Positions 21,839 to 29,373 of a stretch of 32,530 bases of DNA are shown here, piece by piece. Within the stretch, counting starts at the first letter, position 1. Each line of letters begins with the position of its first letter. Below the pieces are notes generated by a model that made no database searches, had not been told where the DNA came from, and saw only the letters and a program-made list of their open reading frames with translations. The DNA lies in assembly GCA_017626045.1 (NCBI GenBank), contig JAGAJP010000032.1, forward strand, positions 1-32,530, written 5' to 3'. This DNA is from Muribaculaceae bacterium. GTDB taxonomy: Bacteria > Bacteroidota > Bacteroidia > Bacteroidales > Muribaculaceae. A program made the position numbers and the translations under genes.

Positions 21839-23410
21839 CTAATAATCGTATTCCAAACTAAGCTGGTCCACATAAAGCACCGATGAAGAAGACCCGGTAA
21901 AGTAATCTCCATACTTGGAGGAGGCGCAAGTGATCATTATATATCGCGGTGTAGCGGAAGTGCTCCGGTATTTGATCTCTATCTCAAACTCCTCGTAGTC
22001 GTCCATCGACGTGCCCCTCTCCAGTTCTCCGTATCCGATGATGTAACTTGCGTTCTTGTCGAAGAGCTGACGTTTGGCGGGATTGGTGCGTATTTCGTAG
22101 GGCTGGGTCCAGTCGGTCAGCGCCACATATATCGAGCAGGTGTCGTTGCGCCCCTTGAGATATTCCCGTTCCTTGCTTGAGTAGTCGATGGCTCCGGTGG
22201 TGTAGCGGTAGTAGCCGCGCAGTTTAGTGGGCCTCACGGTCCATGGGCGTCCGAAGTCGAGGATGCCGTTGGTGCCGTCGGTCTTTTTGTAGGAACCGGT
22301 GTAGATGGAGCCTGCGGCAAGCTTGCCGATACCAGCGATGCCCTTGAACTCGGTGCGCAGTTCCGCCGATTTGCCGGTGAGCCCCTTGGGAACGTAGTCG
22401 GAAGGCTTCACGTTGCTCTCGCCTAAAGTCGCGGCGCCGGTGTTGCCGGTGTCCCAGAATCGTTCGCCGTTTTCGTCCCACGGGCACCAGATCTTGCCGT
22501 TGAGCCACCACTGCTCGAAACTGCCGTCGGGCAGTATTTCGGTAGCCTGTGTGGTTACGTTGACTTCGTTGCCGGTGTTTTCTCCGCTGCGGGAGCGCAC
22601 CACATACTTGGTGAGCGGCTTCAGATGCTTGATGCAGCAGCTGAACGCTCCCTCTTTCTTGATTATATCCGTTTTTGGCACAGCCGTCCATTCGGCGGCG
22701 TTCTCCTCCTTGTATTCGAAATAGTTGTCGGCGTCTGCCGGTCCCTGCCCGTATGCCCATATCACCATACTCCAGGCATCGACGGCGGTGGTGCTTACAA
22801 TCTGTGCCACCCTCTGGGCATAAATTGTCCAGTCTTCAGCCCGTCCCCAGGCGGTGACGTCGATGCGGCGGGGCGAGCTAAGGTCGATGGTGCTCCCGGC
22901 TGAATACACGGGTGTCAGTTCCGTAATGTCGCGAGGTCCCAGTTTTATGGAGGTAATCTTCAGGCGCGACAGGTTGGCGTCTTCGGGAACGCTGACAATG
23001 ATGCGGTGCCCCACGGCGTCGATGATTGTCTCTCCTATCTGTCCGGCGACCGTGAAATAGCGTTCGATCTCCTGCTTGGCGGAAATCATCCATTGATAGC
23101 TCTGATAGCGTGACAGCTCTATAGTGATAGGCACCGAAAGGTCCCAGGTCCCCTCTAAGAGATTTTTGTCGCACTCAGCACCTTGCGTATATGTGAATTC
23201 GGTGAACTCTACAGCCTGGATATCGGTCTGCTCCTCGAGATAGATGGTGGCGGTGCAGTCGGTGCTGTCGACGCTTGCGGGGCTCGACTCACCCTTTGCG
23301 GCAATCGAAAGAATATTCTGAGGCACTTTAGGATATGGAAGGTCATTCTTGATGCACCCTCCCGCCCCCATCAGCAGCGCAACCCCCAAATATATACTCG
23401 TCTTCTTCAT
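21839..23410 (-). CDS. PCMD domain-containing lipoprotein
   Basis: 523 residues. The lipobox ends GAGGC (Cys19), followed by IKNDLPYPKVP, so it is an outer-membrane or surface lipoprotein. The N-terminal half has beta-rich repeats resembling PKD/Ig-type or DUF5018-like modules (VEFTEFTYTQGAECDKNLLEG, then GRAEDWTIYAQ). An FN3-like stretch follows (LKPLTKYVVRSRSG, to about 290). Residues 292-523 match the putative carbohydrate metabolism (PCMD) domain: ILPDGSFEQWW, GKSAELRTEF, LDFGRPW, SIYVAL and ITCASSKYGDYFTG. The same block is found in the 753-residue protein at 25793. It is probably the last gene after the two barrel genes, 117 nt from them, with a 9-bp array in between. Ligand unknown. 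Confidence 0.83.
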   Translation of the reverse strand: MKKTSIYLGVALLMGAGGCIKNDLPYPKVPQNILSIAAKGESSPASVDSTDCTATIYLEEQTDIQAVEFTEFTYTQGAECDKNLLEGTWDLSVPITIELSRYQSYQWMISAKQEIERYFTVAGQIGETIIDAVGHRIIVSVPEDANLSRLKITSIKLGPRDITELTPVYSAGSTIDLSSPRRIDVTAWGRAEDWTIYAQRVAQIVSTTAVDAWSMVIWAYGQGPADADNYFEYKEENAAEWTAVPKTDIIKKEGAFSCCIKHLKPLTKYVVRSRSGENTGNEVNVTTQATEILPDGSFEQWWLNGKIWCPWDENGERFWDTGNTGAATLGESNVKPSDYVPKGLTGKSAELRTEFKGIAGIGKLAAGSIYTGSYKKTDGTNGILDFGRPWTVRPTKLRGYYRYTTGAIDYSSKEREYLKGRNDTCSIYVALTDWTQPYEIRTNPAKRQLFDKNASYIIGYGELERGTSMDDYEEFEIEIKYRSTSATPRYIMITCASSKYGDYFTGSSSSVLYVDQLSLEYDY

Positions 23411-23429
23411 CCGATGAATCTTATTATAA

Positions 23430-23492
23430 CTCCTATAGCTTCAATAGCTCCTATAGCTCCTATAGCTCCTATAGCTCTTATTAGTCCAATTA
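23430..23492. repeat. 9-bp tandem array (CTCCTATAG-type), 7 units
   Basis: Units CTCCTATAG, CTTCAATAG, three CTCCTATAG, CTCTTATTA and GTCCAATTA run without gaps. The same unit builds the array at 32364-32426, about 9 kb away. The array lies 20 nt upstream of the PCMD lipoprotein ATG, and an AATTCTAAATTC motif (23509-23520) fills the other side of the gap. Confidence 0.85.
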
Positions 23493-23527
23493 GCTCATTC
23501 TCAGAGTCAAAAATTCTAAATTCTCAA

Positions 23528-24868
23528 TCATATCACCACTGCCACCCCAAAGTTGATATTGAAGATATTGAAGCGGAAGTTTATGCCGCTGGTCAGCTGG
23601 TCGCCGCTCATCTCTCCGTTTTCCCACTGCTTGTCTTTGCGCAGATGGAATCCGAAGACACCAAACGACAGGTTGATGGCGGCGTTCTTCATCACCAGGA
23701 TGCTGACACCGGGAGAGTAGTTGATGTTCAGGCGTTTGGTCTTGGTGCGGGTCTCGCGCATTTCTCCGTCGTAGGGCCGTGTGAAGAGGGTGTTGCCGCT
23801 TCCCACCGACAGCTCTATCTCGTTGTATACCGCAAACCTGCCCCTGCGGCTAAGTCCGAAGTATTGCTGCATATATAGCGCTGCGGAATAGTTTTCCGAT
23901 AGATAGCTGATGTCGTGAAGGTTGAAACTCATGTCCTCGTCGATGTCGACTTTAAACGAGTCCACGCCCATCTGACCCTTGGTGTAGGCGAGCCGCAGAC
24001 CCATGCAGAGGTTGTTGCGGAAGAAATAGCTCACCGCCGGCTTGATGCTGTAGATGGTGCCTCCGAGATCCACGTCGTCGATCAGCGACAGGAATTCGGA
24101 GTCTTGAGTGCTGAGTTCCCCGTAGTTGGCGCTCAGACCGATGTGCCATAGTCCTTTGGGATAGATTAGCCAGTTGTAGAGTTTTCGGTCGTATCTTCCG
24201 AGCCGCTTGGTGGGTATCGCCATAGGAATGGAGTCGCCGCGCCAGTATGTCAGTTCGTTGAGGTTCGGCTCGCCGCGCTTGTATGCGCCTTTGGGAATAG
24301 AGCCCTCGAGCACCGATTCCACAATGTATGTCTTGTCGTCCGGCACCCAGATATATCGTCCCCCCTGTCCGTTTTCCTGCGGCAGGTCCCAGAGTGACCC
24401 GAGTTCCCGTAGCGAGTCCTGCTCGATATATACACCGTTGTTTTCATACGCCGGCATTTCAGGCTCCTCTTCGGCGACTTCCTCCGTTGTCTCTTCGATA
24501 TGCACCGGCTGCGGCTCTTCGATAGGCGCCGGTTGCGGCTCTTCGATATATACCGGCCGTCTGCCTGCCGGTGTCTCGTCCGGTTCTATGTAAACCTTCC
24601 TGCGGGGTTTGCTTTCCTGTTTTTTGTCGATATCCTCCTGAGCCTCCAGAAGCTTTAGTGCGGTTTCCGATAGTTTTCCGGCTGTGCGGCTCAGTTCTCC
24701 GACCGATTCAATGAGACTCTTGGTGGCGGAATGCATTGTGGTGTCGCGTGGCTCGGGTTTCGGCGCGGGCAAGGCGGCGCGGTGTCCCGAGGCAGGGAGC
24801 GCCCCGGCGGCGAGCATCGCCAGTGCCGACACTGTGGCAAACCATATTCTGACCATTCCCGCTTTCAT
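23528..24868 (-). CDS. Outer-membrane beta-barrel protein with periplasmic coiled and Pro/Glu-rich region
   Basis: 446 residues. A signal peptide spans about 1-28. Residues 46-84 look like a helical/coiled segment (SLIESVGELSRTAGKLSETA). Residues 92-150 are rich in Pro and Glu with a repeated Y/H-I-E-E theme (VYIEP, VYIEE, PIEEPQPVHIEE, VYIEQ). From about 232 to the end alternating strands form a barrel (YPKGLWHIGLSANYG, SVSYFF-like strands, INFGVAVVI at the end). The barrel is clearly related to the preceding 246-residue protein. Its ATG overlaps that gene's stop as ATGA, so the two are coupled. The periplasmic arm could reach toward peptidoglycan or a partner; function unknown. Confidence 0.75.
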   Translation of the reverse strand: MKAGMVRIWFATVSALAMLAAGALPASGHRAALPAPKPEPRDTTMHSATKSLIESVGELSRTAGKLSETALKLLEAQEDIDKKQESKPRRKVYIEPDETPAGRRPVYIEEPQPAPIEEPQPVHIEETTEEVAEEEPEMPAYENNGVYIEQDSLRELGSLWDLPQENGQGGRYIWVPDDKTYIVESVLEGSIPKGAYKRGEPNLNELTYWRGDSIPMAIPTKRLGRYDRKLYNWLIYPKGLWHIGLSANYGELSTQDSEFLSLIDDVDLGGTIYSIKPAVSYFFRNNLCMGLRLAYTKGQMGVDSFKVDIDEDMSFNLHDISYLSENYSAALYMQQYFGLSRRGRFAVYNEIELSVGSGNTLFTRPYDGEMRETRTKTKRLNINYSPGVSILVMKNAAINLSFGVFGFHLRKDKQWENGEMSGDQLTSGINFRFNIFNINFGVAVVI

Positions 24869-25605
24869 AGGTAGAACGAAACGCCGAAGGTGATTGAAAA
24901 CAGGTTCACGCGGAAGTTGGCGGTTTTTGTCTTCCGGTGTGCCACATATATCTGGTCGGTGAGGGTGTTGGTGTGGTTGTATTCAAAACCGAGCACTCCG
25001 ACGTTCACCTCGAGGGCGGCGAAGTTGTTGAGGAAAATCGACATTCCGGGAGCCACGCCGATTCCGATGTTGTAGTTTTCCTCGAAGTTGCCGCTGAGTT
25101 CTTCTCCTGTTCCGGTCATCAGCTTCGCCTGGCCGCCGCCCATCTCAAACTGCAGCTCGGTGAAGATTCCGAAGCGCTTTGATTTTCCGAGCGAGAAGTA
25201 GTTGCGCATGATAGCCATGCCGTAGTAGTTGTGGGCAAGACGGTATAGGTGGTCTACATTGTAGTTGGTTTCCGAGTCCAAGACGATGTCTGCGCTCTCG
25301 AGCTTGGTAAGGTTTCGGTTGTAGCCGAATTTGCCCCCTATTCCCATGTCGTTTTTGAATACATACATCACCATGGGCGACACCTTGAAGGAGTAGGAGT
25401 CGCTGTTGATTCCTTCGAGCACGAGAAACTGATAGTTGTTCTGGTGCGACTGGCTGTAGGATACGCTGACTCCGGTGACCCACTGCCCCTTAGGCACAAA
25501 GACAACCGATTCGAAATCAGGTTCGAACTCCTCGCCCATGGCAGGCGCGGGGCATACTGCCATAAGGAAGACTATGAGCGGTAGAAGTATGTGGAATATC
25601 TTCAT
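24865..25605 (-). CDS. Outer-membrane beta-barrel protein
   Basis: 246 residues. The signal peptide runs to about AMG (24). The remainder is almost all barrel: PKGQWVTGVSVSYSQS, MVMYVFKNDMGIGGKFGYN, FGIFTELQFEMGGG, GIGVAPGMSIF, LEVNVGVLGFEYN, and a final FRVNLFSITFGVSFYL with an aromatic/hydrophobic end as in outer-membrane proteins. The order and wording of strands match the 446-residue neighbour (PKG-x-W, SY-F-F/VF-N, GV-GF), so this is a tandem duplication in which the second copy gained a periplasmic region. A promoter -7 box and a leader hairpin lie upstream. Confidence 0.77.
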   Translation of the reverse strand: MKIFHILLPLIVFLMAVCPAPAMGEEFEPDFESVVFVPKGQWVTGVSVSYSQSHQNNYQFLVLEGINSDSYSFKVSPMVMYVFKNDMGIGGKFGYNRNLTKLESADIVLDSETNYNVDHLYRLAHNYYGMAIMRNYFSLGKSKRFGIFTELQFEMGGGQAKLMTGTGEELSGNFEENYNIGIGVAPGMSIFLNNFAALEVNVGVLGFEYNHTNTLTDQIYVAHRKTKTANFRVNLFSITFGVSFYL

Positions 25606-25619
25606 GTCGTTGTTTGAAT

Positions 25620-25639
25620 GATCGGCGTTTCCGCCAATC
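25620..25639 (-). promoter_or_regulatory. Leader hairpin with GAAA tetraloop ahead of the barrel operon
   Basis: On the - strand GATTGGCG pairs with CGCCGATC around GAAA, eight base pairs with one T-G wobble and a GNRA loop. It lies 14 nt before the ATG, inside the predicted leader, so it could control mRNA stability or translation. Confidence 0.6.
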
Positions 25640-25655
25640 GTAGGTCAATAAAATG

Positions 25656-25663
25656 CAAAATTA
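25656..25663 (-). promoter_or_regulatory. Probable -7 box of the barrel operon
   Basis: TAATTTTG on the - strand fits TAnnTTTG. No proper TTTG lies about 20 nt upstream, so only this element is claimed. The predicted leader is about 45 nt and contains the GAAA hairpin. Confidence 0.5.
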
Positions 25664-25733
25664 GCAAATTATTCTCATATATCATGGAATATGACGGAAA
25701 AATCAACAAAAATCTTTGGCGGGTGATTGGAAA

Positions 25734-25765
25734 CGGCACCGGAGGCGTGTCGCACTCCGGTGCCG
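25734..25765 (-). terminator. Hairpin terminator of the DUF4493 lipoprotein operon
   Basis: CGGCACCGGAG (25734-25744) pairs perfectly over 11 bp with CTCCGGTGCCG (25755-25765), loop 10. On the - strand TTT follows at once and a further T5 run appears about 20 nt later. It lies 28 nt after the stop at 25793 and before the barrel operon. Confidence 0.75.
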
Positions 25766-25792
25766 TGGGTATTGTCTTGTGTGGAGTATTGT

Positions 25793-28054
25793 CTATTCGT
25801 AGATCAGTTCGAAGTCGTCGAGATACATGGTGGAACCTTCGCCGCCACAGAAATAATCACCGAATTTGGATGCCGAGCATACTATTACAATGTGGGTAGA
25901 AGTCTGGGTCTTGGCTTTCTCGTAGTATTCGATGGGAATCACGAGTTCCTGCAGCTGTCCGTCGGGACCATAATTTACTTTGTCGAAAGTATATTGACCG
26001 TATGCAAGCACTTCTGCATCGTCTTTATTGAAAAGTTTTCTATTTGATTTCTTTGTGAATATTTCGATTGGTTGTGTGGTCAGTGCGACATATATCTGGC
26101 CTATGTCTAAGCCACCCTTCACAATTTCAGGAGCCTCGCTGGCTGTCTTTTCAACAGTTCCCGGTCGATAGTTTACCCAAACCTTCAATGCCTTTGGATG
26201 GCTGCCGTTGTATGGCCGGCCGAATTTAAGATGCCCATCGGTGCCTTGTGTCTCGACATAAGTTCCCGCGAACAGATTTCCGGCGGCGAATTTTCCGGCA
26301 ATCCCTCCGAGACCTACGAATTGAGATCTTAGTTTGGCACTGTATTTACCGGATTTTTTCATATCCTCACTTTCCTGAGTCAATGAAACACTCATTTTCA
26401 TGGAACCGGGATTGCCGTTGCCCCAGAATTCATCAGCAGCAGTTCCGGGCAATTTACAGTTATCAACGCCGGCTATGGTAAATGCATTCCAAATTTCCAT
26501 ATCTGCGTATGGGATAATGTATTTGGATTCAGTAGTGAACGTCATAATATCGGTGCTCCGGTAATCACCGCAACATGCTCGGTATTTGTATGCGGTTCCC
26601 GCTTCAAGTCCGTTGATGGTCATCTTGTATTTTGTAGTGGCGCGGGTGCGTCCGTATTTCGGCTTGCCGGATGGCAGACTTGCGGCTACAAAAGTCCAGT
26701 TGTCTTCATTAGCCTTGCTGTATTCAATGCCCGGTGTGCCGGTGTATTCATCTGCGAGAGTAAATGTAAGAGTAAATGAATGTGCGCCGATTGCAAGATT
26801 GTCATTGCTTTGTGACACATCTTCTACTACAATAGGATCTTCCAGAATGATTGCCTCCTCGTTTCTAACTATGCGGAGAGTCTTGGTGGTAGTCTTGCCA
26901 GCGGCGTCCTTTGCAGTAATGACAATCCGGTGTTCGGTAGTGCTTGCCGTTGGCAGTTGCTCTATCATGCTCTTCGACAGGCTTACCCACGCTGTCTCTA
27001 CATTGTTTTTCTCATTCAGAGTACCTCTCGACCATTTGAGACCGGCTGCGTTACATTCGTTCTCTTGTCTTTCGTCAAGTTTCAGCACATTCACACTTTG
27101 GTATGACAGTCCGGGAAGATTGCCGGTCTCGCTTGAGACTATAATCTCGTCAAGTTCGCCAAACGAGCATATCTGTATCTTTGTTTCATCCGGAATGTTT
27201 GCCGGGTCGATGTAGTTCAATTGCTTGTCGATGTCGAATTCAATGCCGGTGACGGTAGGACGTGTATGCACGTCTACCTGGCCGTTTTCCACCAGGTTCT
27301 CATCTTTGATGATGATGTTGATGAAGACACCGCCGGTCTCGGGGTCGCCGCTGCCTCCCGGATTGTATTCGAAGTTCAGGATGTAGTGATGGGCACTCTG
27401 CACGTTTTCAATCTTTCCGCTCTTGCTGAATGGTTTTCCGTCTTTGCGTGTGCCCTCGATCAGGTACTCAAGGGAAGTGTCGCCGTTCGGCATCATGAAA
27501 TATCCTTTTGCAGTCTCGGCATTCTCTTTGTTGAAAACCAACGCTCCGTCTTTCCCGGAGTTCTTGATTGTCACTTTATAGTCGTCCCTCATCAGGTTGG
27601 GGTCGATGGTGGCGGTGTTTATGGATGCCACCACGTTGCGGATCTTGCAGTTCAGCACAACGTTGCTGGAGCTTCCTCCCGTTACCTCGAAGGGTTGATA
27701 GCCACGGTAGAACTTCTTGTCGAAGGACGCTGTCACGCTGTCGCCGGTCCATGCCTCCGCTACGTATGACCCCGCCTTAAGTGTTATTTGCGGGTCAACG
27801 TTGCTCAGTCCCTGCTTCTTATAGATAAGGCCCTTGGTGCCTGAGATGTACACGATGCAATTGTCGCTGAGCTGTTGCTGCGCGTCGTTTTCAGAGTCAT
27901 CAGCCCTTGTGGTGATGCTGTTTACCACGGTGCGGAGTCTTACGATACCCTCACCGTCGGTTTCGAAAGGGGTCTCGGAACTGCAGCTCCAGAGAATTCC
28001 CGGCAACAGGATTCCGGCAACGCCCTTCATTATATTTGATATGATTGTTTTCAT
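25793..28054 (-). CDS. DUF4493/PCMD lipoprotein (753 aa)
   Basis: Counted from the ATG at 28054 (an upstream in-frame start at 28093 would overlap the preceding stop and spoil the signal peptide). The lipobox is LWSC (Cys24). The N-terminal part to about 230 matches DUF4493: ITTRADDS, LKAGSYVAEAW, YQPFEVTGG and LNCKIRNVVASI. Two Ig/FN3-like parts follow, the second ending in GTAYKYRACCGDYRS. Residues 511-753 form a PCMD domain: YADMEIW, KYSAKLRSQF, LKFGRPYN, QIYVAL and VCSASKFGDYFCG. This is strongly related to the C-terminus of the 523-residue protein at 21839. It is the third gene of the lipoprotein operon, 35 nt after the 426-residue gene. Surface glycan binding or adhesion is plausible but unproven. 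Confidence 0.83.
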   Translation of the reverse strand: MKTIISNIMKGVAGILLPGILWSCSSETPFETDGEGIVRLRTVVNSITTRADDSENDAQQQLSDNCIVYISGTKGLIYKKQGLSNVDPQITLKAGSYVAEAWTGDSVTASFDKKFYRGYQPFEVTGGSSSNVVLNCKIRNVVASINTATIDPNLMRDDYKVTIKNSGKDGALVFNKENAETAKGYFMMPNGDTSLEYLIEGTRKDGKPFSKSGKIENVQSAHHYILNFEYNPGGSGDPETGGVFINIIIKDENLVENGQVDVHTRPTVTGIEFDIDKQLNYIDPANIPDETKIQICSFGELDEIIVSSETGNLPGLSYQSVNVLKLDERQENECNAAGLKWSRGTLNEKNNVETAWVSLSKSMIEQLPTASTTEHRIVITAKDAAGKTTTKTLRIVRNEEAIILEDPIVVEDVSQSNDNLAIGAHSFTLTFTLADEYTGTPGIEYSKANEDNWTFVAASLPSGKPKYGRTRATTKYKMTINGLEAGTAYKYRACCGDYRSTDIMTFTTESKYIIPYADMEIWNAFTIAGVDNCKLPGTAADEFWGNGNPGSMKMSVSLTQESEDMKKSGKYSAKLRSQFVGLGGIAGKFAAGNLFAGTYVETQGTDGHLKFGRPYNGSHPKALKVWVNYRPGTVEKTASEAPEIVKGGLDIGQIYVALTTQPIEIFTKKSNRKLFNKDDAEVLAYGQYTFDKVNYGPDGQLQELVIPIEYYEKAKTQTSTHIVIVCSASKFGDYFCGGEGSTMYLDDFELIYE

Positions 28055-28089
28055 CGTTTTATCAATTATTATGATTCTGAGTCGCAATG

Positions 28090-29370
28090 TCAATTCTTAA
28101 GCCAGATGGTACCGGTTGTTGTTCCGTCTTCATCAGAGACTGTCAGATGGAATTTATGTTCTCCTGATCCGAGCCCAATGAGAAGTGGTATAAATTCATT
28201 TATGTTAAAAGACACTTCTGTTTGATTCTTTACTTCATCTCCTGTCGGAAATTTTAAACCGGTCAATGCATCGGCAAGGTCACCCGGATTTACCAAGTCA
28301 AGATGGTCGGACAGATTGACACTTTCAAGTTCTTCTGGTGTAAGGGTAGTTGATTCTATTACTATTGTAAAGGCATTAATTCCCTTTTCGCTTGTAACAG
28401 TAAATTCACATTTAGAATCTGCTGTAATAGTATAAGGTGTATTAAGTTCAAGACCCTCCGAAGTAGGAGTAATCACAGGACCGGCTGCGGGTTCCGGATC
28501 TGTTCCGGGATCGGGGTCTACGCCCGGTCCGGGTTCGTCACCGCTGCCATCTACGGGACGCATGTCGTCTGTCAGTATTTCGTCATCGGGTTCTCCCGGG
28601 TCTACGGGACGGGTCACGTCACGTATCGTGATGGAGGCGTCGATGGTGATTTCTCCAAAGTCAATGTCGCCCGGCTCTACATTGTCGGGGCGGTTGACGT
28701 TGAAACTTATGTTGTAGGCGTTGCCGGGAGCGGCATTGTTGTAGACGCGGGTTTCGCCGTCAATAAACTCACCGTCGACGGTGCCGGAAAATACTGCAGT
28801 GATGGTGTTGCTGCCTTCTACAAACTGGAAGTATCCGGCTTTTCCTGAGGTCGTCTTGTCGTATGTGAGCTGTCCCTCTGCGCCCGCCTTAACCACCACT
28901 TTGGCGTCGTCGCCGAGGATGCCGAGACCAAGGTCATCGATGTTGACGGTGATGCGCATATTGCTGAGTGTACACTCAACAGGATCTACCTTGTCGGTGA
29001 TTTTGCCTGCCTGGATGGAGAACTGTGAGTTGCCGAGGTAGAAAGGAGAATCCCATTCAGCCACCGGATTTTCGCCATATCTTGCCTCAGCCTTGTAGTC
29101 GCCGATAGGCAGCGTCACAATCTCCGGCATTTCAGCGTATTTGAAACTCTTGACAGTAGCGCCGGTTTCGGTGTTGATAAAGTTTACGGTGAAGTCACTG
29201 AGATTGACTCCGGTTGCGCGGGTATGACGGTTGATGTAGTCCACATTCAGTGCCTTGCAGTCGAGTTGACCGTTTTCGGTGTCGAATAGGAAGTCGTTTT
29301 CCTTCTCGCAGCCGGTCAGGGAGAGTAGGGTGGCTGCGGTTATTATACCTATATTATATAAGTGTCTCAT
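28090..29370 (-). CDS. DUF4493 lipoprotein (426 aa)
   Basis: The lipobox is LTGC (Cys21). Residues about 22-250 follow the DUF4493 pattern: NRHTRATGVNLSDFTVNF, LPIGDYKAEARYG, SPFYLGNSQFSIQAG and ECTLSNMRITVNI. A Pro/Asp/Gly-rich hinge (about 255-300, with DPGEPDDE and GPGVDPDPG) leads to a C-terminal Ig-like domain (ITADSKCEFTVTSEKGIN, HLTVSDEDGTTTGTIWL). No PCMD domain is present, so it is the short member of the three. It begins 3 nt after the stop of the 880-residue gene. Function unknown. Confidence 0.82.
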   Translation of the reverse strand: MRHLYNIGIITAATLLSLTGCEKENDFLFDTENGQLDCKALNVDYINRHTRATGVNLSDFTVNFINTETGATVKSFKYAEMPEIVTLPIGDYKAEARYGENPVAEWDSPFYLGNSQFSIQAGKITDKVDPVECTLSNMRITVNIDDLGLGILGDDAKVVVKAGAEGQLTYDKTTSGKAGYFQFVEGSNTITAVFSGTVDGEFIDGETRVYNNAAPGNAYNISFNVNRPDNVEPGDIDFGEITIDASITIRDVTRPVDPGEPDDEILTDDMRPVDGSGDEPGPGVDPDPGTDPEPAAGPVITPTSEGLELNTPYTITADSKCEFTVTSEKGINAFTIVIESTTLTPEELESVNLSDHLDLVNPGDLADALTGLKFPTGDEVKNQTEVSFNINEFIPLLIGLGSGEHKFHLTVSDEDGTTTGTIWLKN

Positions 29371-29373
29371 CGC

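Noticed and set aside
28055..28093. Upstream start at 28093 for the 753-residue lipoprotein
   Set aside because: It overlaps the preceding gene's stop and places 13 residues ahead of a normal lipoprotein signal peptide.
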